Shown one piece after another: positions 1 to 9,391 of a DNA stretch of 38,441 nt. The position numbers were made by a program, and so were the translations under genes. Under the pieces are notes generated by a model. That model saw only the letters and a program-made list of their open reading frames with translations. It had not been told where the DNA came from and searched no databases. Each line of letters begins with the position of its first letter. Position 1 is the first letter of the stretch. The stretch lies in NCBI GenBank assembly GCA_913051825.1, contig CAJXCR010000011.1, positions 1 through 38,441 of the forward strand. Reading direction: 5' to 3'. The stretch comes from an uncultured Halieaceae bacterium (lineage in GTDB: Bacteria; Pseudomonadota; Gammaproteobacteria; Pseudomonadales; Halieaceae).

Positions 1-578
1 ATCCGAATAGAACGGCTCGAATAGCGCTGCTTTTATTTTCAGACGGAGAGCGTCGATACATAATTGCTCCGAAGGGACTTACTCAGGGTGAAGAATTGCA
101 ATCTGGCCCTACTTCACCAATAAAGCCAGGAAACTGTTTACCACTTCGTAATATCCCCGTAGGTTCGGTTATTCATGCTGTTGAACTAAAACCAGGAAAG
201 GGTGCTCAACTCGCCAGGTCTGCAGGAGCTTCTGCGCAGCTTGTAGCCAGAGAAGGGAGATATTCCACTATTAGATTGCGATCTAGCGAGATGAGGAAGG
301 TTTTATCTGATTGCAGGGCAACTTTAGGAGAGGTTTCTAATTCGGAGCATAGTCTTAGAAAACTCGGCAAAGCAGGGGCGTCGCGTTGGAGAGGTGTCAG
401 GCCTACTGTTCGAGGAGTCGCAATGAACCCGGTTGATCACCCGCATGGTGGAGGGGAGGGAAAAACATCCGGAGGGCGTCATCCAGTTAGTCCTTGGGGT
501 ACTCCTACAAAAGGGTTTAAGACTAGAAAAAACAAGCGGACCAACAAATTAATAGTACGTAAGCGCGGAAAAAAATAA
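1..578 (+). CDS. rplB: Ribosomal protein L2 (5' truncated by window edge)
   Basis: Large-subunit protein L2, which binds 23S rRNA near the peptidyl transferase centre. The frame is open from base 3, reading [20 protein letters not shown] before the ORF-track start at 96. That TTG is therefore internal, and about 191 of the usual ~273 residues are present. The C-terminal hallmark [20 protein letters not shown], which carries the conserved histidine region, is intact. It is the first gene of the S10-type ribosomal block in this window, and rpsS follows 39 bases downstream. The identification is secure; only the N-terminal third is missing because the window starts inside the gene. Confidence 0.98.
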   Translation, partial: PNRTARIALLLFSDGERRYIIAPKGLTQGEELQSGPTSPIKPGNCLPLRNIPVGSVIHAVELKPGKGAQLARSAGASAQLVAREGRYSTIRLRSSEMRKVLSDCRATLGEVSNSEHSLRKLGKAGASRWRGVRPTVRGVAMNPVDHPHGGGEGKTSGGRHPVSPWGTPTKGFKTRKNKRTNKLIVRKRGKK

Positions 579-617
579 TGTGTTTTTTGACTAAAAAAAT
601 TAAAAAAGGACAGTAAA

Positions 618-893
618 GTGCCACGTTCTCTAAAGAAAGGTCCGTTTATTGATTTGCATTTGATTAAGAAAGTGGAGCAAGCAATAGAAACCAAGGATCG
701 TCGCCCGATTAAAACTTGGTCGAGAAGATCTATGGTGTCTCCAGAAATGGTTGGATTGACAATAGCAGTCCACAATGGCCGACAGCATGTTCCAGTGCTT
801 ATCAGTGAGGACATGGTCGGCCATAAACTCGGCGAATTTGCCGTAACTAGAACCTTCAAAGGCCACATTGTTGATAAGAAGGTAAAACGATAA
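618..893 (+). CDS. rpsS: Ribosomal protein S19
   Basis: Small-subunit head protein S19, which works with S13. The 91-aa product opens with [15 protein letters not shown] and contains the family motif [20 protein letters not shown], then [15 protein letters not shown]. The length matches the usual ~92 aa. The start is GTG at 618, preceded by an AAAAAAGGA Shine-Dalgarno tract about 8 bases upstream; the frame and homology leave no better start. It lies between rplB and rplV in the standard S10 order. The long minus-strand ORF over it is a shadow. Confidence 0.98.
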   Translation: MPRSLKKGPFIDLHLIKKVEQAIETKDRRPIKTWSRRSMVSPEMVGLTIAVHNGRQHVPVLISEDMVGHKLGEFAVTRTFKGHIVDKKVKR

Positions 894-918
894 GTTTGCT
901 AGTTTAGGATGAGGTTTT

Positions 919-1251
919 ATGGAAGTTTCAGCGAAGCTTAAAGGAGCGCAAATTTCTGCTCAAAAGGCGCGATTGGTAGCCGATCAGGTTAGAGGGCGTC
1001 ATGTTGATGAAGCGCTCGATTTGTTGGAGTTTAGTCCAAAAAAAGCGTCAAGGCTTGTTAAAAAGTTGTTGGATTCGGCGATAGCTAATGCAGAAAATAA
1101 TGAAGGTGCAGATGTTGATGAATTGGTAATTTCATCGGTTTTTGTAGATGAAGGTAGGACTATGAAAAGATTGCGACCTCGTGCTAAAGGGCGCGCAGAT
1201 CGTATTTTTAAAAGAAGCTGCCATATAACATTGATGGTTTCTAACAACTAA
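919..1251 (+). CDS. rplV: Ribosomal protein L22
   Basis: L22, a large-subunit protein whose extended hairpin lines the nascent peptide exit tunnel. It has 110 aa, the same length as the E. coli protein. The N-terminus reads [22 protein letters not shown]. The beta-hairpin loop is recognisable in [23 protein letters not shown], the segment where macrolide-resistance mutations occur in other bacteria, and it looks ordinary here. A GGATGAGG-type ribosome-binding site precedes the ATG. It sits between rpsS and rpsC, 25 and 16 bases from its neighbours, and is surely cotranscribed with them. Confidence 0.98.
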   Translation: MEVSAKLKGAQISAQKARLVADQVRGRHVDEALDLLEFSPKKASRLVKKLLDSAIANAENNEGADVDELVISSVFVDEGRTMKRLRPRAKGRADRIFKRSCHITLMVSNN

Positions 1252-1267
1252 TGTTCTGGAGAGTTTG

Positions 1268-1942
1268 ATGGGTCAAAAAGTACATCCTATAGGTATACGG
1301 CTTGGTATTGTTAAGGAGCATGCCTCGATTTGGTATGCAGATAGCAAGCAATACGCTAAGCAATTAATATCTGATTTGGAAGTACGACAATTAATAGAAA
1401 AGCGTCTTGATAATGCCTCCGTCAGTAAAATAGTCATTGAGCGTCCAGCGCAGACCGCACGGGTGACTATTCATACTGCTAGACCTGGGATTGTTATAGG
1501 AAAGAAAGGCGAAGATGTTGACTCTCTTCGTAAGATTCTTACTTTAAAAATGGGTGTGCCAGTTAATATTAATATTGAAGAGATCCGAAAACCTGATTTA
1601 GATGCGAAGTTAGTAGCTCAGAACGTAGCACAGCAATTGGAAAGAAGGGTTATGTTTCGAAGAGCAATGAAGAGAGTTGTTCAAAACGCAATGCGTCAAG
1701 GTGCTGAAGGAGTAAAAGTGCAAGTCAGTGGGCGTTTAGGTGGTGCTGAAATAGCTCGAAGAGAGTGGTATAGAGAGGGCAGGGTGCCGCTGCATACTCT
1801 CAGAGCTAATATTGATTATGCGACTTTTGAAGCTGCCACGACCTACGGTATCTTGGGAGTGAAAGTGTGGATCTTTAAAGGTGAGGTCATTGGTGATAAA
1901 GAAGAGCATAACGAACGTAGCGGCAGTAAGGTTGCGGGATAG
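1268..1942 (+). CDS. rpsC: Ribosomal protein S3
   Basis: S3, a small-subunit protein at the mRNA entry channel with helicase activity together with S4 and S5. The ORF track begins one codon early at TTG 1265. The ATG at 1268 gives [18 protein letters not shown], matching the family N-terminus, and GGAG lies at a good distance. The 224-aa product has the KH domain motif [16 protein letters not shown] (about residues 75-90) and the C-terminal [21 protein letters not shown]. The acidic/basic tail is slightly shorter than in E. coli (233 aa). It is canonically followed by rplP 13 bases later. Confidence 0.98.
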   Translation: MGQKVHPIGIRLGIVKEHASIWYADSKQYAKQLISDLEVRQLIEKRLDNASVSKIVIERPAQTARVTIHTARPGIVIGKKGEDVDSLRKILTLKMGVPVNINIEEIRKPDLDAKLVAQNVAQQLERRVMFRRAMKRVVQNAMRQGAEGVKVQVSGRLGGAEIARREWYREGRVPLHTLRANIDYATFEAATTYGILGVKVWIFKGEVIGDKEEHNERSGSKVAG

Positions 1943-1955
1943 AGGAATTTAAAGA

Positions 1956-2369
1956 ATGTTGCAACCGAAACGCACAAAATATCGCAAAGTTCAAAAGGGT
2001 CGCAATCGCGGACTTGCTTCTCGTGGAAGTAAGGTTTCTTTTGGAGAATATGGGTTAAAAGCTATAGGTCGTGGAAGAATTACATCTCGCCAAATAGAGG
2101 CCGCTCGGAGAGCAATGACTCGGCACATCAAAAGAGGAGGAAAGATCTGGATCAGAATTTTTCCTGATAAACCGATTACTGGGAAGCCTCTTGAAGTAAG
2201 ACAAGGCAAAGGCAAAGGCAATGTGGAATATTGGGTTGCCCAGATACAACCAGGAAGAGTGCTTTATGAAGTGCAAGGTGTTTCAGAGTCTTTAGCGAGG
2301 GAAGCGTTTGAGCTTGCGGCAGCAAAAATTCCTATTGCCACCACCTTTACAAAGAGGTCCATATTATAA
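1956..2369 (+). CDS. rplP: Ribosomal protein L16
   Basis: L16, needed for 50S maturation and A-site tRNA positioning. It has 137 aa (family ~136). It begins [19 protein letters not shown] and carries [23 protein letters not shown] and [21 protein letters not shown]. The conserved arginine in the [10 protein letters not shown] loop (the hydroxylation target of RoxA/YcfD in E. coli) is present. Its stop codon shares one base with the rpmC start (TAATG at 2367-2371), so the two are translationally coupled. Confidence 0.98.
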   Translation: MLQPKRTKYRKVQKGRNRGLASRGSKVSFGEYGLKAIGRGRITSRQIEAARRAMTRHIKRGGKIWIRIFPDKPITGKPLEVRQGKGKGNVEYWVAQIQPGRVLYEVQGVSESLAREAFELAAAKIPIATTFTKRSIL

Positions 2370-2569
2370 TGAATGCTTCTGAATTGAGAGAAAAGACCTT
2401 AGATCAGCTAAATGAGCTTTTATTCAGCTTAAGAGAAGAGCAATTTAGGTTGAGGCTTCAGCATACGACAGAGCAATTGGGACAAACTCATTTGCTTGGT
2501 CTAAATAAAAAGGATATTGCCAGAGTGAAAACAGTGCGGGATGAAAAAGTTGGAGATCGGTCGTCGTGA
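2369..2569 (+). CDS. rpmC: Ribosomal protein L29
   Basis: L29, a small two-helix protein at the exit tunnel rim near the SRP and trigger factor docking site. It has 66 aa (family ~63). The pattern [27 protein letters not shown] is typical, followed by the second helix [11 protein letters not shown]. It overlaps rplP by one base and rpsQ by four bases (GTGA at 2566-2569), so all three are translationally coupled. The C-terminus ends in VGDRSS rather than the usual short tail. Confidence 0.96.
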   Translation: MNASELREKTLDQLNELLFSLREEQFRLRLQHTTEQLGQTHLLGLNKKDIARVKTVRDEKVGDRSS

Positions 2570-2832
2570 GTGAAGCAAAAAAACGTACACGGACTCTTAC
2601 TGGTAGGGTGGTCAGTAATAAGATGGATAAGTCAATAACTGTTCTCGTGGAGCGTAGGGTCAAGCATCCAGTTTATGGAAAATATATGACAAAATCTTCT
2701 AAAGTACATGCTCACGATGAAAAAAATGAGTGCAATGTAGGGGATGTAGTGTCATTGAGTGAATCTAAACCGATTTCTAAGACAAAAGCTTGGCAGTTGG
2801 TTTCGATTCTAGAAAACGCCTTAGTTGTTTGA
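2566..2832 (+). CDS. rpsQ: Ribosomal protein S17
   Basis: S17, a primary 16S rRNA-binding protein of the small subunit with an OB fold. It has 88 aa. Recognisable segments are [32 protein letters not shown] and the later [21 protein letters not shown]. The start is GTG, embedded in the rpmC stop (GTGA), which implies re-initiation coupling. A 46-base gap then separates it from rplN, where E. coli places the spc promoter. I see no convincing -35/-10 pair there. Confidence 0.97.
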   Translation: MSEAKKRTRTLTGRVVSNKMDKSITVLVERRVKHPVYGKYMTKSSKVHAHDEKNECNVGDVVSLSESKPISKTKAWQLVSILENALVV

Positions 2833-2878
2833 GTGGTTTGTGCTTTGTGATTGAAGATTTTATGGAAAGGAATTTGTC

Positions 2879-3247
2879 ATGATTCAGACGGAATCTTACC
2901 TCGATGTTGCTGATAATAGTGGAGCTAGAAGGGTAATGTGCATTAAGGTTCTTGGTGGATCCAAGCGCCGTTATGCGAGAGTGGGGGATTTGATAAAAGT
3001 AACAATTAAGGAAGCTATTCCTCGTGGAAAAGTCAAGAAAGGCCAGGTCATGACCGCTGTTGTGGTTAGAACAAAAAAAGGTGTTCGCAGAGCGGATGGC
3101 TCTCTTGTGAAGTTCGATGATAATGCTGCTGTTTTATTAAATAATCAGGACGCTCCAGTAGGCACGAGAATTTTTGGGCCCGTAACTAGAGAATTGCGAG
3201 GCGAAAAATTCATGAAGATTATTTCTTTGGCGCCAGAAGTTATCTGA
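2879..3247 (+). CDS. rplN: Ribosomal protein L14
   Basis: L14, a large-subunit protein at the intersubunit bridge and the binding site of the RsfS silencing factor. It has 122 aa (family 122-123). The N-terminus [28 protein letters not shown] and the central [20 protein letters not shown] are diagnostic, as is the C-terminal [22 protein letters not shown] lies upstream of the ATG. It is the first gene of the spc-type section, and rplX follows at 23 bases. Confidence 0.98.
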   Translation: MIQTESYLDVADNSGARRVMCIKVLGGSKRRYARVGDLIKVTIKEAIPRGKVKKGQVMTAVVVRTKKGVRRADGSLVKFDDNAAVLLNNQDAPVGTRIFGPVTRELRGEKFMKIISLAPEVI

Positions 3248-3270
3248 CATAAAAATTGGGTTAAAGAAAA

Positions 3271-3585
3271 ATGGCTAAGATAAAAAGAGACGACGATGTG
3301 GTGGTGATTGCAGGTAGGGACTTGGGTAAACGAGGCAAGGTTAGAAAGATATTGCCAAATGACAGACTGATAGTGTCTGGTGTGAATATGGTTAAGAAGC
3401 ATACTCGACCAAACCCTCAATCTGGTTCAGCTGGAGGTATTTTAGAAAAGGAAGCCCCTATACAACTCTCAAACGTAGCAATTTTTAATGCAGATAGTGG
3501 AGCCGCAGATCGTGTTGGATATGAGTATCAGTCGGGTAAAAAAGTAAGAATTTTTAAGTCCAGTGGAAAGCCAGTAGATTCTTAA
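3271..3585 (+). CDS. rplX: Ribosomal protein L24
   Basis: L24, an assembly initiator protein of the 50S subunit with a KOW motif. It has 104 aa, identical in length to the E. coli protein. The KOW segment [19 protein letters not shown] lies at residues 9-27, and [23 protein letters not shown] follows as in the family. The ATG is preceded by AAAGAAA. In E. coli the S8 autoregulatory mRNA site lies just downstream at the rplE start. The 35-base spacer here shows no structure I can assign to it by eye. Confidence 0.98.
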   Translation: MAKIKRDDDVVVIAGRDLGKRGKVRKILPNDRLIVSGVNMVKKHTRPNPQSGSAGGILEKEAPIQLSNVAIFNADSGAADRVGYEYQSGKKVRIFKSSGKPVDS

Positions 3586-3620
3586 AGACTGACTAAACCT
3601 TGTATTGATGGATTATGTAA

Positions 3621-4160
3621 ATGGTAAATTTAAAACAAAAATATATTAATGAAATTACTCCTCAGCTGAGAGATTCACTTGGTTTAGAAAATGTGATGGC
3701 AGTGCCTAGAATCACAAAGATAACCCTAAACATGGGTGTCGGTGAAGCTGTGGGTGATAAGAAGGTTATGGAGAATGCTGTAGCAGATTTAGAAAAAATA
3801 TCGGGGCAAAAACCTGTTGTGACAAAGTCAAGAAAGTCTATAGCTGGTTTTAAAATCCGTGAAGGCTGGCCTATTGGCTGTAAAGTTACTTTGCGATCAC
3901 AAAGGATGTATGAATTTCTTGATAGACTAATTTCCGTAGCTATTCCGCGGATACGTGACTTCAGAGGGGTTAGTCCTAAGTCTTTTGATGGAAAGGGTAA
4001 TTTCGCAATGGGAATTACCGAACAAATTATCTTTCCAGAGATAGATTATGACCAAATTGATTCTTTACGCGGGCTTGATATTACGATTACTACAACAGCC
4101 AGAACAGACGATGAGGGGAGAGCTCTTCTTAGAGCGTTTAATTTCCCATTAAAGGAGTGA
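3621..4160 (+). CDS. rplE: Ribosomal protein L5
   Basis: L5, a 5S rRNA-binding protein of the central protuberance. It has 179 aa, the same length as in E. coli. Family motifs include [39 protein letters not shown] and the C-terminal [25 protein letters not shown] at 3621 is chosen because it yields the expected [13 protein letters not shown]-terminus. No strong Shine-Dalgarno is seen (TGGATTATGTAA precedes it), so coupling with rplX may help initiation. Confidence 0.98.
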   Translation: MVNLKQKYINEITPQLRDSLGLENVMAVPRITKITLNMGVGEAVGDKKVMENAVADLEKISGQKPVVTKSRKSIAGFKIREGWPIGCKVTLRSQRMYEFLDRLISVAIPRIRDFRGVSPKSFDGKGNFAMGITEQIIFPEIDYDQIDSLRGLDITITTTARTDDEGRALLRAFNFPLKE

Positions 4161-4170
4161 AAGATTCATA

Positions 4171-4476
4171 ATGGCAAAGAAGTCGATGATTGCAAGAGAA
4201 AAGAAGCGGGCAAAAATAGTGGCTAAGTACGCGCAAAAACGATTAGCTTTGAAGGCTAGAATTTGTGATTTGTCATTGTCCGATGAAGATCGCTGGGAGG
4301 CTCAAACAGCTTTGCAGAAGCTTCCCCGGAATGCCAGCCCTGTAAGACAGCAACGTCGTTGCCAGTTAACGGGAAGACCTCATGCGGTCTATAGAAAATT
4401 CGGTTTAAGTCGTAACAAGCTTCGTGAGGCAGCGATGCGTGGAGATGTACCTGGTCTTGTCAAGGCGAGCTGGTAA
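4171..4476 (+). CDS. rpsN: Ribosomal protein S14 (zinc-free long form)
   Basis: S14, a small-subunit head protein. The 101-aa product is the long form, without the CXXC...CXXC zinc ribbon of the short paralogue. The equivalent region reads [35 protein letters not shown], ending with the conserved [33 protein letters not shown] at the end of rplE serves as the ribosome-binding site. It is adjacent to rpsH 15 bases downstream. Confidence 0.98.
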   Translation: MAKKSMIAREKKRAKIVAKYAQKRLALKARICDLSLSDEDRWEAQTALQKLPRNASPVRQQRRCQLTGRPHAVYRKFGLSRNKLREAAMRGDVPGLVKASW

Positions 4477-4491
4477 CTAGGGATAAAAAAT

Positions 4492-4887
4492 ATGAGTATG
4501 CAAGATCCACTTTCTGATATGTTGACTAGAATTAGAAATTCACAACTCGCTGGACACGCAGTTGTTCGTATGCCTGAGTCAAAACTTAAAATAGCAGTGG
4601 CCGGAGTGTTAAAACAAGAGGGCTATATTTCTGAGTTTAAAAAAGAGGATAGCGCAAGTAAGGATAATTTAACTATTGATCTTAAATACCACAATGGCAA
4701 ACCAGTTATAGCTGAGATAAAGAGAATAAGTCGGCCAGGCTTGCGGCAATATGTGAACTCAAAAAATCTTCCAAAAGTTAAAGGTGGTCTTGGTATTGCC
4801 GTTATATCTACTTCTAAAGGTGTTATGACTGATAGAGCTGCTAATTCAGCTGGTGTCGGTGGGGAAGTTCTTTGTACAGTATTCTAA
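4492..4887 (+). CDS. rpsH: Ribosomal protein S8
   Basis: S8, a 16S rRNA central-domain binder and, in E. coli, the translational repressor of the spc operon. It has 131 aa (family ~130). The start [18 protein letters not shown] matches well. The C-terminal RNA-binding segment reads [28 protein letters not shown], with the conserved STSKG and GGE residues. Because S8 is intact, spc autoregulation is likely, but I could not recognise its mRNA target in this window. Confidence 0.98.
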   Translation: MSMQDPLSDMLTRIRNSQLAGHAVVRMPESKLKIAVAGVLKQEGYISEFKKEDSASKDNLTIDLKYHNGKPVIAEIKRISRPGLRQYVNSKNLPKVKGGLGIAVISTSKGVMTDRAANSAGVGGEVLCTVF

Positions 4888-4918
4888 ATAAAAAGTTTAA
4901 TTGAGAAGAGAATAATCG

Positions 4919-5449
4919 ATGTCTAGAGTAGCTAATGAACCCATAGTGGTGCCTAAGAGTGTTGAAGTTACGCTTAAAGATGGTGGCATTGCTGTAAAAG
5001 GGTCTAAAGGGGTTTTAGAGATGATGTTGAAAGATCAGATCTCAGTTACTCAGGATGAAGATGGTTGCTTGAGAGTTGACTTTACATCTGATTCGGATAA
5101 AGCAATGGCAGGCACCACCCGCGCACTAATCAACAATATGGTTACCGGCGTAGAAGAAGGTTGGGAAAAAACACTAATATTAAATGGAGTTGGCTATCGA
5201 GCAAAAGCAACAGGTAGTTCTATTAACCTCACATTAGGATTTTCTCATCCGGTTGATTATTCGTTGCCAGAAGGGGTTTCTGCAGAAACTCCTAGCCAAA
5301 CAGAGATAGTGCTGAAAGGTGTTGATAAGCAGAAAGTAGGTCAAGCCGCTGCAAATATTAGGGCGTTTAGACCGCCGGAGCCATATAAAGGCAAAGGTAT
5401 CCGTTATTCTGATGAGCATGTTAGGCGCAAAGAAGCCAAGAAAAAATAG
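4919..5449 (+). CDS. rplF: Ribosomal protein L6
   Basis: L6, located at the base of the L7/L12 stalk near the factor-binding centre. It has 176 aa (family ~177). There are two homologous domains. The first begins [20 protein letters not shown]. The second contains [23 protein letters not shown] and the signature [13 protein letters not shown] near the C-terminus. The start ATG follows GAGAAGAGAATAATCG. It ends ten bases before the rplR start chosen here. Confidence 0.98.
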   Translation: MSRVANEPIVVPKSVEVTLKDGGIAVKGSKGVLEMMLKDQISVTQDEDGCLRVDFTSDSDKAMAGTTRALINNMVTGVEEGWEKTLILNGVGYRAKATGSSINLTLGFSHPVDYSLPEGVSAETPSQTEIVLKGVDKQKVGQAAANIRAFRPPEPYKGKGIRYSDEHVRRKEAKKK

Positions 5450-5459
5450 AAATTTAAAT

Positions 5460-5807
5460 ATGAAAAAAAATGAATCTAGATTAAGAAGAGCAAGAAAGAG
5501 CAGGAGCAGAATGAGAACTCAAAAAGTGACTCGTCTTTCTGTTCATAGAACTCCAAGGCATATCTATGCCCAGGTGATTTCATCGTCTGGGGACTCTATT
5601 TTGGCAAGTGCTAGTACGTTGGACAAGTCTTTGCGGGGCAATGCGACTGGTAATATTAGTGCAGCAGAAGCAGTTGGTAAGTTAGTTGCCGAGCGTGCAT
5701 TAAAGGTCGGAGTAAAGAAGATTGCATTTGATCGAGGTGGTTTTAAATTTCATGGAAGAGTTAAAGCTTTAGCAGACTCTGCACGAGAAAATGGACTTGA
5801 ATTTTAG
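5460..5807 (+). CDS. rplR: Ribosomal protein L18
   Basis: L18, a 5S rRNA-binding protein of the central protuberance. The ORF track begins at 5412 inside rplF and adds 16 residues that do not belong to the family. The ATG at 5460 gives [19 protein letters not shown], as expected, for a product of 115 aa (E. coli 117). The core motif [19 protein letters not shown] and the C-terminal [22 protein letters not shown] confirm the call. An A-rich stretch, not a clear Shine-Dalgarno, precedes this start. Confidence 0.97.
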   Translation: MKKNESRLRRARKSRSRMRTQKVTRLSVHRTPRHIYAQVISSSGDSILASASTLDKSLRGNATGNISAAEAVGKLVAERALKVGVKKIAFDRGGFKFHGRVKALADSARENGLEF

Positions 5808-5816
5808 GATTTTGGT

Positions 5817-6326
5817 ATGAGTTTTAAAGATCAGAATAAGCAGCATCAAGGAGAGTTACAGGAAAAATTGGTGCAGGTCAATAGAGTCGCAAAGGTGGTA
5901 AAAGGGGGTAGAATTTTTGGTTTCACTGCTCTCACGGTTGTTGGTGATGGAAAAGGAAAAGTGGGTTTTGGTAGGGGTAAGGCTCGAGAGGTGCCAGTTG
6001 CAATACAAAAAGCAATGGAAGCAGCTCGCAGGAATATGATAAATGTCGAGTTAAATGATGGCACAATTCAATACCCGATTCGCGCCTCTCATGGAGCTTC
6101 TAAAATTTATATGCAGCCAGCTTCTGAAGGTACAGGTGTGATTGCTGGAGGTGCAATGAGAGCAATATTGGAACTAGCGGGTGTTAATAATGTTTTAGCT
6201 AAGTGTTATGGGTCGACCAATCCAGTTAATGTTGTTAGAGCTACTTTTAATGGTCTTAGAGAAATGACTTCGCCGGATGAAGTTGCTGCAAAACGCGGCA
6301 AAAGTGTAGAAGAGATACTTCATTAG
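5817..6326 (+). CDS. rpsE: Ribosomal protein S5
   Basis: S5, a small-subunit fidelity protein at the mRNA entry. It has 169 aa (family ~167). The N-terminal double-stranded RNA-binding domain has [21 protein letters not shown] and [20 protein letters not shown]. The C-terminal half reads [19 protein letters not shown]. The loop after residue 20 where spectinomycin-resistance changes map in E. coli looks wild type (VVKGGRI). It lies 9 bases after rplR and 12 before rpmD. Confidence 0.98.
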   Translation: MSFKDQNKQHQGELQEKLVQVNRVAKVVKGGRIFGFTALTVVGDGKGKVGFGRGKAREVPVAIQKAMEAARRNMINVELNDGTIQYPIRASHGASKIYMQPASEGTGVIAGGAMRAILELAGVNNVLAKCYGSTNPVNVVRATFNGLREMTSPDEVAAKRGKSVEEILH

Positions 6327-6338
6327 AGGAGAGTTTAT

Positions 6339-6527
6339 ATGACTGAAGTGACAATTAAAGTAACACAAATGAAGAGCTTAATAGGGCGGCTAAAGAAACA
6401 TAAGGCTTCGGTTAGAGGACTTGGCTTGAGGCGGATAGGACATACCGTAGAGGTTCAAGACACATTGTCCGTTCGAGGTATGATAAACAAAGCAGATTAT
6501 CTTCTGCATGTGGAAGATAATAATTAG
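6339..6527 (+). CDS. rpmD: Ribosomal protein L30
   Basis: L30, a small large-subunit protein not universal in bacteria. It has 62 aa (family ~59). The sequence [43 protein letters not shown] covers the whole fold, including the [12 protein letters not shown] signature. AGAGGAGAG is an excellent ribosome-binding site. Its TAG stop abuts the next in-frame ATG (6528), which the ORF track uses for rplO. Confidence 0.97.
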   Translation: MTEVTIKVTQMKSLIGRLKKHKASVRGLGLRRIGHTVEVQDTLSVRGMINKADYLLHVEDNN

Positions 6528-6539
6528 ATGGTATCGAAC

Positions 6540-6974
6540 ATGAGACTAAATACGATTAATCCTTCACCCGGTTCTCGTAAAAATTCCAAGAGAGTTGGTA
6601 GAGGAATAGGAAGTGGTTTTGGAAAAACCGCGGGAAGAGGACATAAGGGTTTAAAATCAAGGTCCGGAGGCAAGGTCAAAGCAGGGTTTGAGGGAGGGCA
6701 AATGCCGTTACAAAAGCGGTTGCCTAAATTTGGTTTTTCTTCCAGGATCGGTAGACTGACCGCTCAAATCAGATTAGGAGAATTAAATCGCGTTCAAGGG
6801 GATGTGATTGATCTTGAAGCTTTGAGATCGGCAGGATTAGTTAGCAAAAGCACTGAGCGTATTAGGGTTTTTCTGTCTGGCGAGATACTTAAATCCGTTA
6901 CTACAAAAGGGCTAGTTTTAACTGCTGGTGCTCGTCGAGCTGTAGAAGAAGCTGGCGGAAAAGTGGAAGACTGA
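6540..6974 (+). CDS. rplO: Ribosomal protein L15
   Basis: L15, a late-assembly large-subunit protein. The track starts at 6528 (MVSNMRLN...). Homology places the start at the ATG at 6540, giving [20 protein letters not shown] and exactly 144 aa, the E. coli length. Neither ATG has a good Shine-Dalgarno, so coupling to rpmD is probable. The glycine-rich region [20 protein letters not shown] and the later [18 protein letters not shown] are diagnostic. The stop shares one base with secY (TGATG). Confidence 0.95.
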   Translation: MRLNTINPSPGSRKNSKRVGRGIGSGFGKTAGRGHKGLKSRSGGKVKAGFEGGQMPLQKRLPKFGFSSRIGRLTAQIRLGELNRVQGDVIDLEALRSAGLVSKSTERIRVFLSGEILKSVTTKGLVLTAGARRAVEEAGGKVED

Positions 6975-8302
6975 TGGCGTTGGAAGGAGCGTCAGGCGTT
7001 AATAAGGCTGGTCTTGGCGAATTATTTGCTAAGCTTCGGTTTGTTTTTCTCGCTATCGTTGTCTACAGGATAGGGACGCATATACCCGTTCCTGGAATAG
7101 ATCCGGCACAGTTGTCCGCGTTATTCAATCAAAATCAAGGGACAATTCTTGGATTAGCTAATATGTTTTCCGGAGGAGCTTTGGAGAGAATGAGTATCCT
7201 AGCTTTGGGAATTATGCCTTATATTTCTGCAAGCATAATAATGAATTTGATGTCAGCGGTTACGCCGTCTTTAGAGGCCTTAAAGAAAGAAGGAGAATCG
7301 GGTCGTCGAAAAATAAGTCAATATACTAGGTATCTCACGGTAGCCTTAGCGTTAATACAATCGACTGGTATGACTGTTGGTATGGCAAACCAAGGGCTGG
7401 CTTACTCGGCGACAGCACTCTTTTACTTGATTGCTATAACATCGTTAGTTACCGGAGCCGTTTTTATGATGTGGTTAGGGGAGCAAATTACCGAGAAAGG
7501 AATTGGCAATGGAATTTCATTGCTTATTTTCGCGGGAATAGTTGCTGGGTTACCCTCTGCTATAGGGCAGTCGCTAGAGCAGGCGAGGCAAGGTGAAATA
7601 AATATACTTTTGCTTCTTTTTATTCTTGGTTTGGCTATAGCGGTAATATATATGGTGGTTTTTATAGAGAGAGGTCAACGGCGTATAACCGTAAACTACG
7701 CTAAGCGTCAACAGGGCAGGAAGATGTATCAAGCTCAAAGCTCTCATTTGCCGCTAAAAGTTAATATGGCAGGCGTTATTCCTGCTATCTTTGCTAGTAG
7801 TATTCTTTTATTCCCTGCATCTATAGCGCAATGGTTTGGATCATCTGGTTCCGCAGATTGGCTGCAGGACCTTGCAGTGGCTATCGGGCCTGGCCAGCCT
7901 CTGAACATACTGTTATTCACTGTTTTCATCGTTTTCTTTTGCTTTTTTTATACTGCATTAATGTTTAATCCTGAAGAGGTGGCAGATAATCTTAAGCGTT
8001 CCGGAGCGTTTGTACCGGGAATTAGGCCCGGTCAACAGACAGCGAATTTCATCGATGGGGTTCTCACCAGGTTGACCGTTTTTGGATCGGCCTATATCGC
8101 TTTAGTATGCTTGTTACCGCAGTTTCTAGTAGTAATGTGGAATGTTCCTTTTTACTTGGGAGGCACTTCTTTGCTAATTGTCGTGGTGGTGGTGATGGAT
8201 TTTATGGCTCAAGTTCAGAGCCATTTAATGTCTCATCAATATGACTCTGTAATGAAAAAGGCGAATTTAACTAATTTTGGTGGTGCTGGTGGATTACGTT
8301 AG
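6974..8302 (+). CDS. secY: Protein translocase channel subunit SecY
   Basis: SecY forms the membrane channel of the Sec translocon with SecE and SecG. It has 442 aa (E. coli 443) and ten hydrophobic segments by eye. Diagnostic stretches are [15 protein letters not shown] near the N-terminus, the plug region [27 protein letters not shown], the cytosolic loop [19 protein letters not shown], which contacts ribosome and SecA, and [19 protein letters not shown]. The ATG overlaps the rplO stop by one base, so it is translationally coupled to the ribosomal operon. Nothing is unusual. Confidence 0.98.
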   Translation: MALEGASGVNKAGLGELFAKLRFVFLAIVVYRIGTHIPVPGIDPAQLSALFNQNQGTILGLANMFSGGALERMSILALGIMPYISASIIMNLMSAVTPSLEALKKEGESGRRKISQYTRYLTVALALIQSTGMTVGMANQGLAYSATALFYLIAITSLVTGAVFMMWLGEQITEKGIGNGISLLIFAGIVAGLPSAIGQSLEQARQGEINILLLLFILGLAIAVIYMVVFIERGQRRITVNYAKRQQGRKMYQAQSSHLPLKVNMAGVIPAIFASSILLFPASIAQWFGSSGSADWLQDLAVAIGPGQPLNILLFTVFIVFFCFFYTALMFNPEEVADNLKRSGAFVPGIRPGQQTANFIDGVLTRLTVFGSAYIALVCLLPQFLVVMWNVPFYLGGTSLLIVVVVVMDFMAQVQSHLMSHQYDSVMKKANLTNFGGAGGLR

Positions 8303-8314
8303 GAGTATAAAGTT

Positions 8315-8431
8315 ATGAAGGTACGTGCATCAGTAAAAAGAATTTGCCGGAACTGTAAGATTGTCCGTCGAAAGCGCGTAGTGCGTGTTATTTGCGATAC
8401 CGATCCAAGGCACAAGCAGAGGCAAGGTTAG
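8315..8431 (+). CDS. rpmJ: Ribosomal protein L36 (too short for the ORF track)
   Basis: I translated this directly: [20 protein letters not shown]...[15 protein letters not shown], 38 aa, the standard length. It is the zinc-binding form, with C11, C14, C27 and a following histidine. L36 stabilises 23S rRNA near the factor-binding region. AGGAG lies about 8 bases upstream of the ATG at 8315, 12 bases after secY. The secY-rpmJ-rpsM order is the gammaproteobacterial norm. Confidence 0.97.
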   Translation: MKVRASVKRICRNCKIVRRKRVVRVICDTDPRHKQRQG

Positions 8432-8541
8432 TGTCAATTCAGTTGCTTTTTAATTCTTATGCCGATAAAATCTCGCGCCCCTTTTGGTTGGCGATCTCAC
8501 CAACGCTTTGGACTAGTATTTTTTTTATTGGAGATAATTAG
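8432..8541 (+). promoter_or_regulatory. rpmJ-rpsM leader with a small hairpin (candidate alpha-operon leader)
   Basis: The 110-base gap holds no ORF. It contains a hairpin GTTGG-8nt-CCAAC at 8487-8504 and ends in TTGGAGATAATTAG before rpsM, which supplies the ribosome-binding site. In enterics this position carries the S4-binding pseudoknot that represses the alpha operon. I can see the gap and the hairpin but cannot show that the pseudoknot is present. Confidence 0.3.
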
Positions 8542-8898
8542 ATGGCTCGAATTGCTGGTGTGAATGTGCCGGATAATAAGCATACTGTAATCGCGCTCAC
8601 CTATATTTACGGAGTTGGTCGAAGTCAGGCAAGGAAGATATGCGCTGAAGCGAATATGGTTGAGAGTGAACGCATTGGTGATTTGACGGAGTCACAAATG
8701 GACGTGCTTCGAGAGAAAGTAGGTCAAATGATGGTAGAAGGTGATCTGCGACGAGAAATTTCAGTGAACATTAAGAGACTTATGGACTTGGGGTGCAATA
8801 GAGGTTTACGCCATCGAAAGGGACTACCTTTGCGAGGGCAGAGGACTAAGACTAATGCAAGAACTAGGAAAGGGCCCAGGAAACCAATTCGTAAGTAA
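8542..8898 (+). CDS. rpsM: Ribosomal protein S13
   Basis: S13, a small-subunit head protein contacting P-site tRNA and the L5 bridge. It has 118 aa, the same as E. coli. The N-terminus [26 protein letters not shown] and the C-terminal [28 protein letters not shown] are textbook. GGAGAT lies 8 bases upstream of the ATG. It is the first gene of the alpha operon section, and the distance to rpsK (77 bases) is longer than in E. coli. Confidence 0.98.
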   Translation: MARIAGVNVPDNKHTVIALTYIYGVGRSQARKICAEANMVESERIGDLTESQMDVLREKVGQMMVEGDLRREISVNIKRLMDLGCNRGLRHRKGLPLRGQRTKTNARTRKGPRKPIRK

Positions 8899-8975
8899 TG
8901 TGTTGTAAATAAATATCTTACGGTGTGGAGATATGCTGCTCCCCCTTTTAGAGTATGTTGATAGAGAAACCAACT

Positions 8976-9368
8976 ATGGCTAAACAAAGTACCAAAGGCG
9001 TAAGAAAGAAAATTTCTAAGACAGTCGTAGATGGCATTGCACATGTTCATGCTTCTTTTAATAATACCATAATTACTATCACAGATAGGCAAGGTAATGC
9101 ATTAACTTGGGCGACTTCCGGCGGCTCAGGTTTTAGAGGTTCTAGGAAAAGCACTCCTTTCGCAGCACAGGTAGCAGCAGAAAAGGCCGGTGATGCGGCG
9201 AAGGAATACGGACTTAAAAATTTGGATGTTCACGTTAAAGGACCTGGTCCAGGTCGCGAATCTGCAGTAAGAGCGCTCAATTCCTGTGGTTATAAAATCA
9301 CCAATATTATAGATGTTACTCCGATTCCGCATAATGGTTGCAGACCTCCAAAGCGAAGACGTGTCTAG
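8976..9368 (+). CDS. rpsK: Ribosomal protein S11
   Basis: S11, a small-subunit platform protein near the E site. The track starts at 8955 ([11 protein letters not shown]...). The family N-terminus and length (130 aa against 129 in E. coli) favour ATG 8976, giving [20 protein letters not shown]. Motifs are [41 protein letters not shown] and the C-terminal [18 protein letters not shown]. No strong Shine-Dalgarno precedes either start, so the extra seven residues cannot be fully excluded. Confidence 0.96.
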   Translation: MAKQSTKGVRKKISKTVVDGIAHVHASFNNTIITITDRQGNALTWATSGGSGFRGSRKSTPFAAQVAAEKAGDAAKEYGLKNLDVHVKGPGPGRESAVRALNSCGYKITNIIDVTPIPHNGCRPPKRRRV

Positions 9369-9391
9369 ATAATGAGAGGGTATTATTAATA

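Noticed and set aside
479-868. 129-aa minus-strand ORF over rplB/rpsS
   Set aside because: It is antisense to two certain ribosomal genes and has no recognisable protein features; it is a shadow.
8927-8946. GGAG-8nt-CTCC hairpin followed by CCCTTTT in the rpsM-rpsK gap
   Set aside because: A four-base stem is too weak for a terminator, and termination inside the alpha operon would be unlikely.
8724-9092. 122-aa minus-strand ORF covering the rpsM-rpsK gap
   Set aside because: It overlaps both ribosomal genes antisense, and its sequence shows no domain or signal consistent with a real gene.
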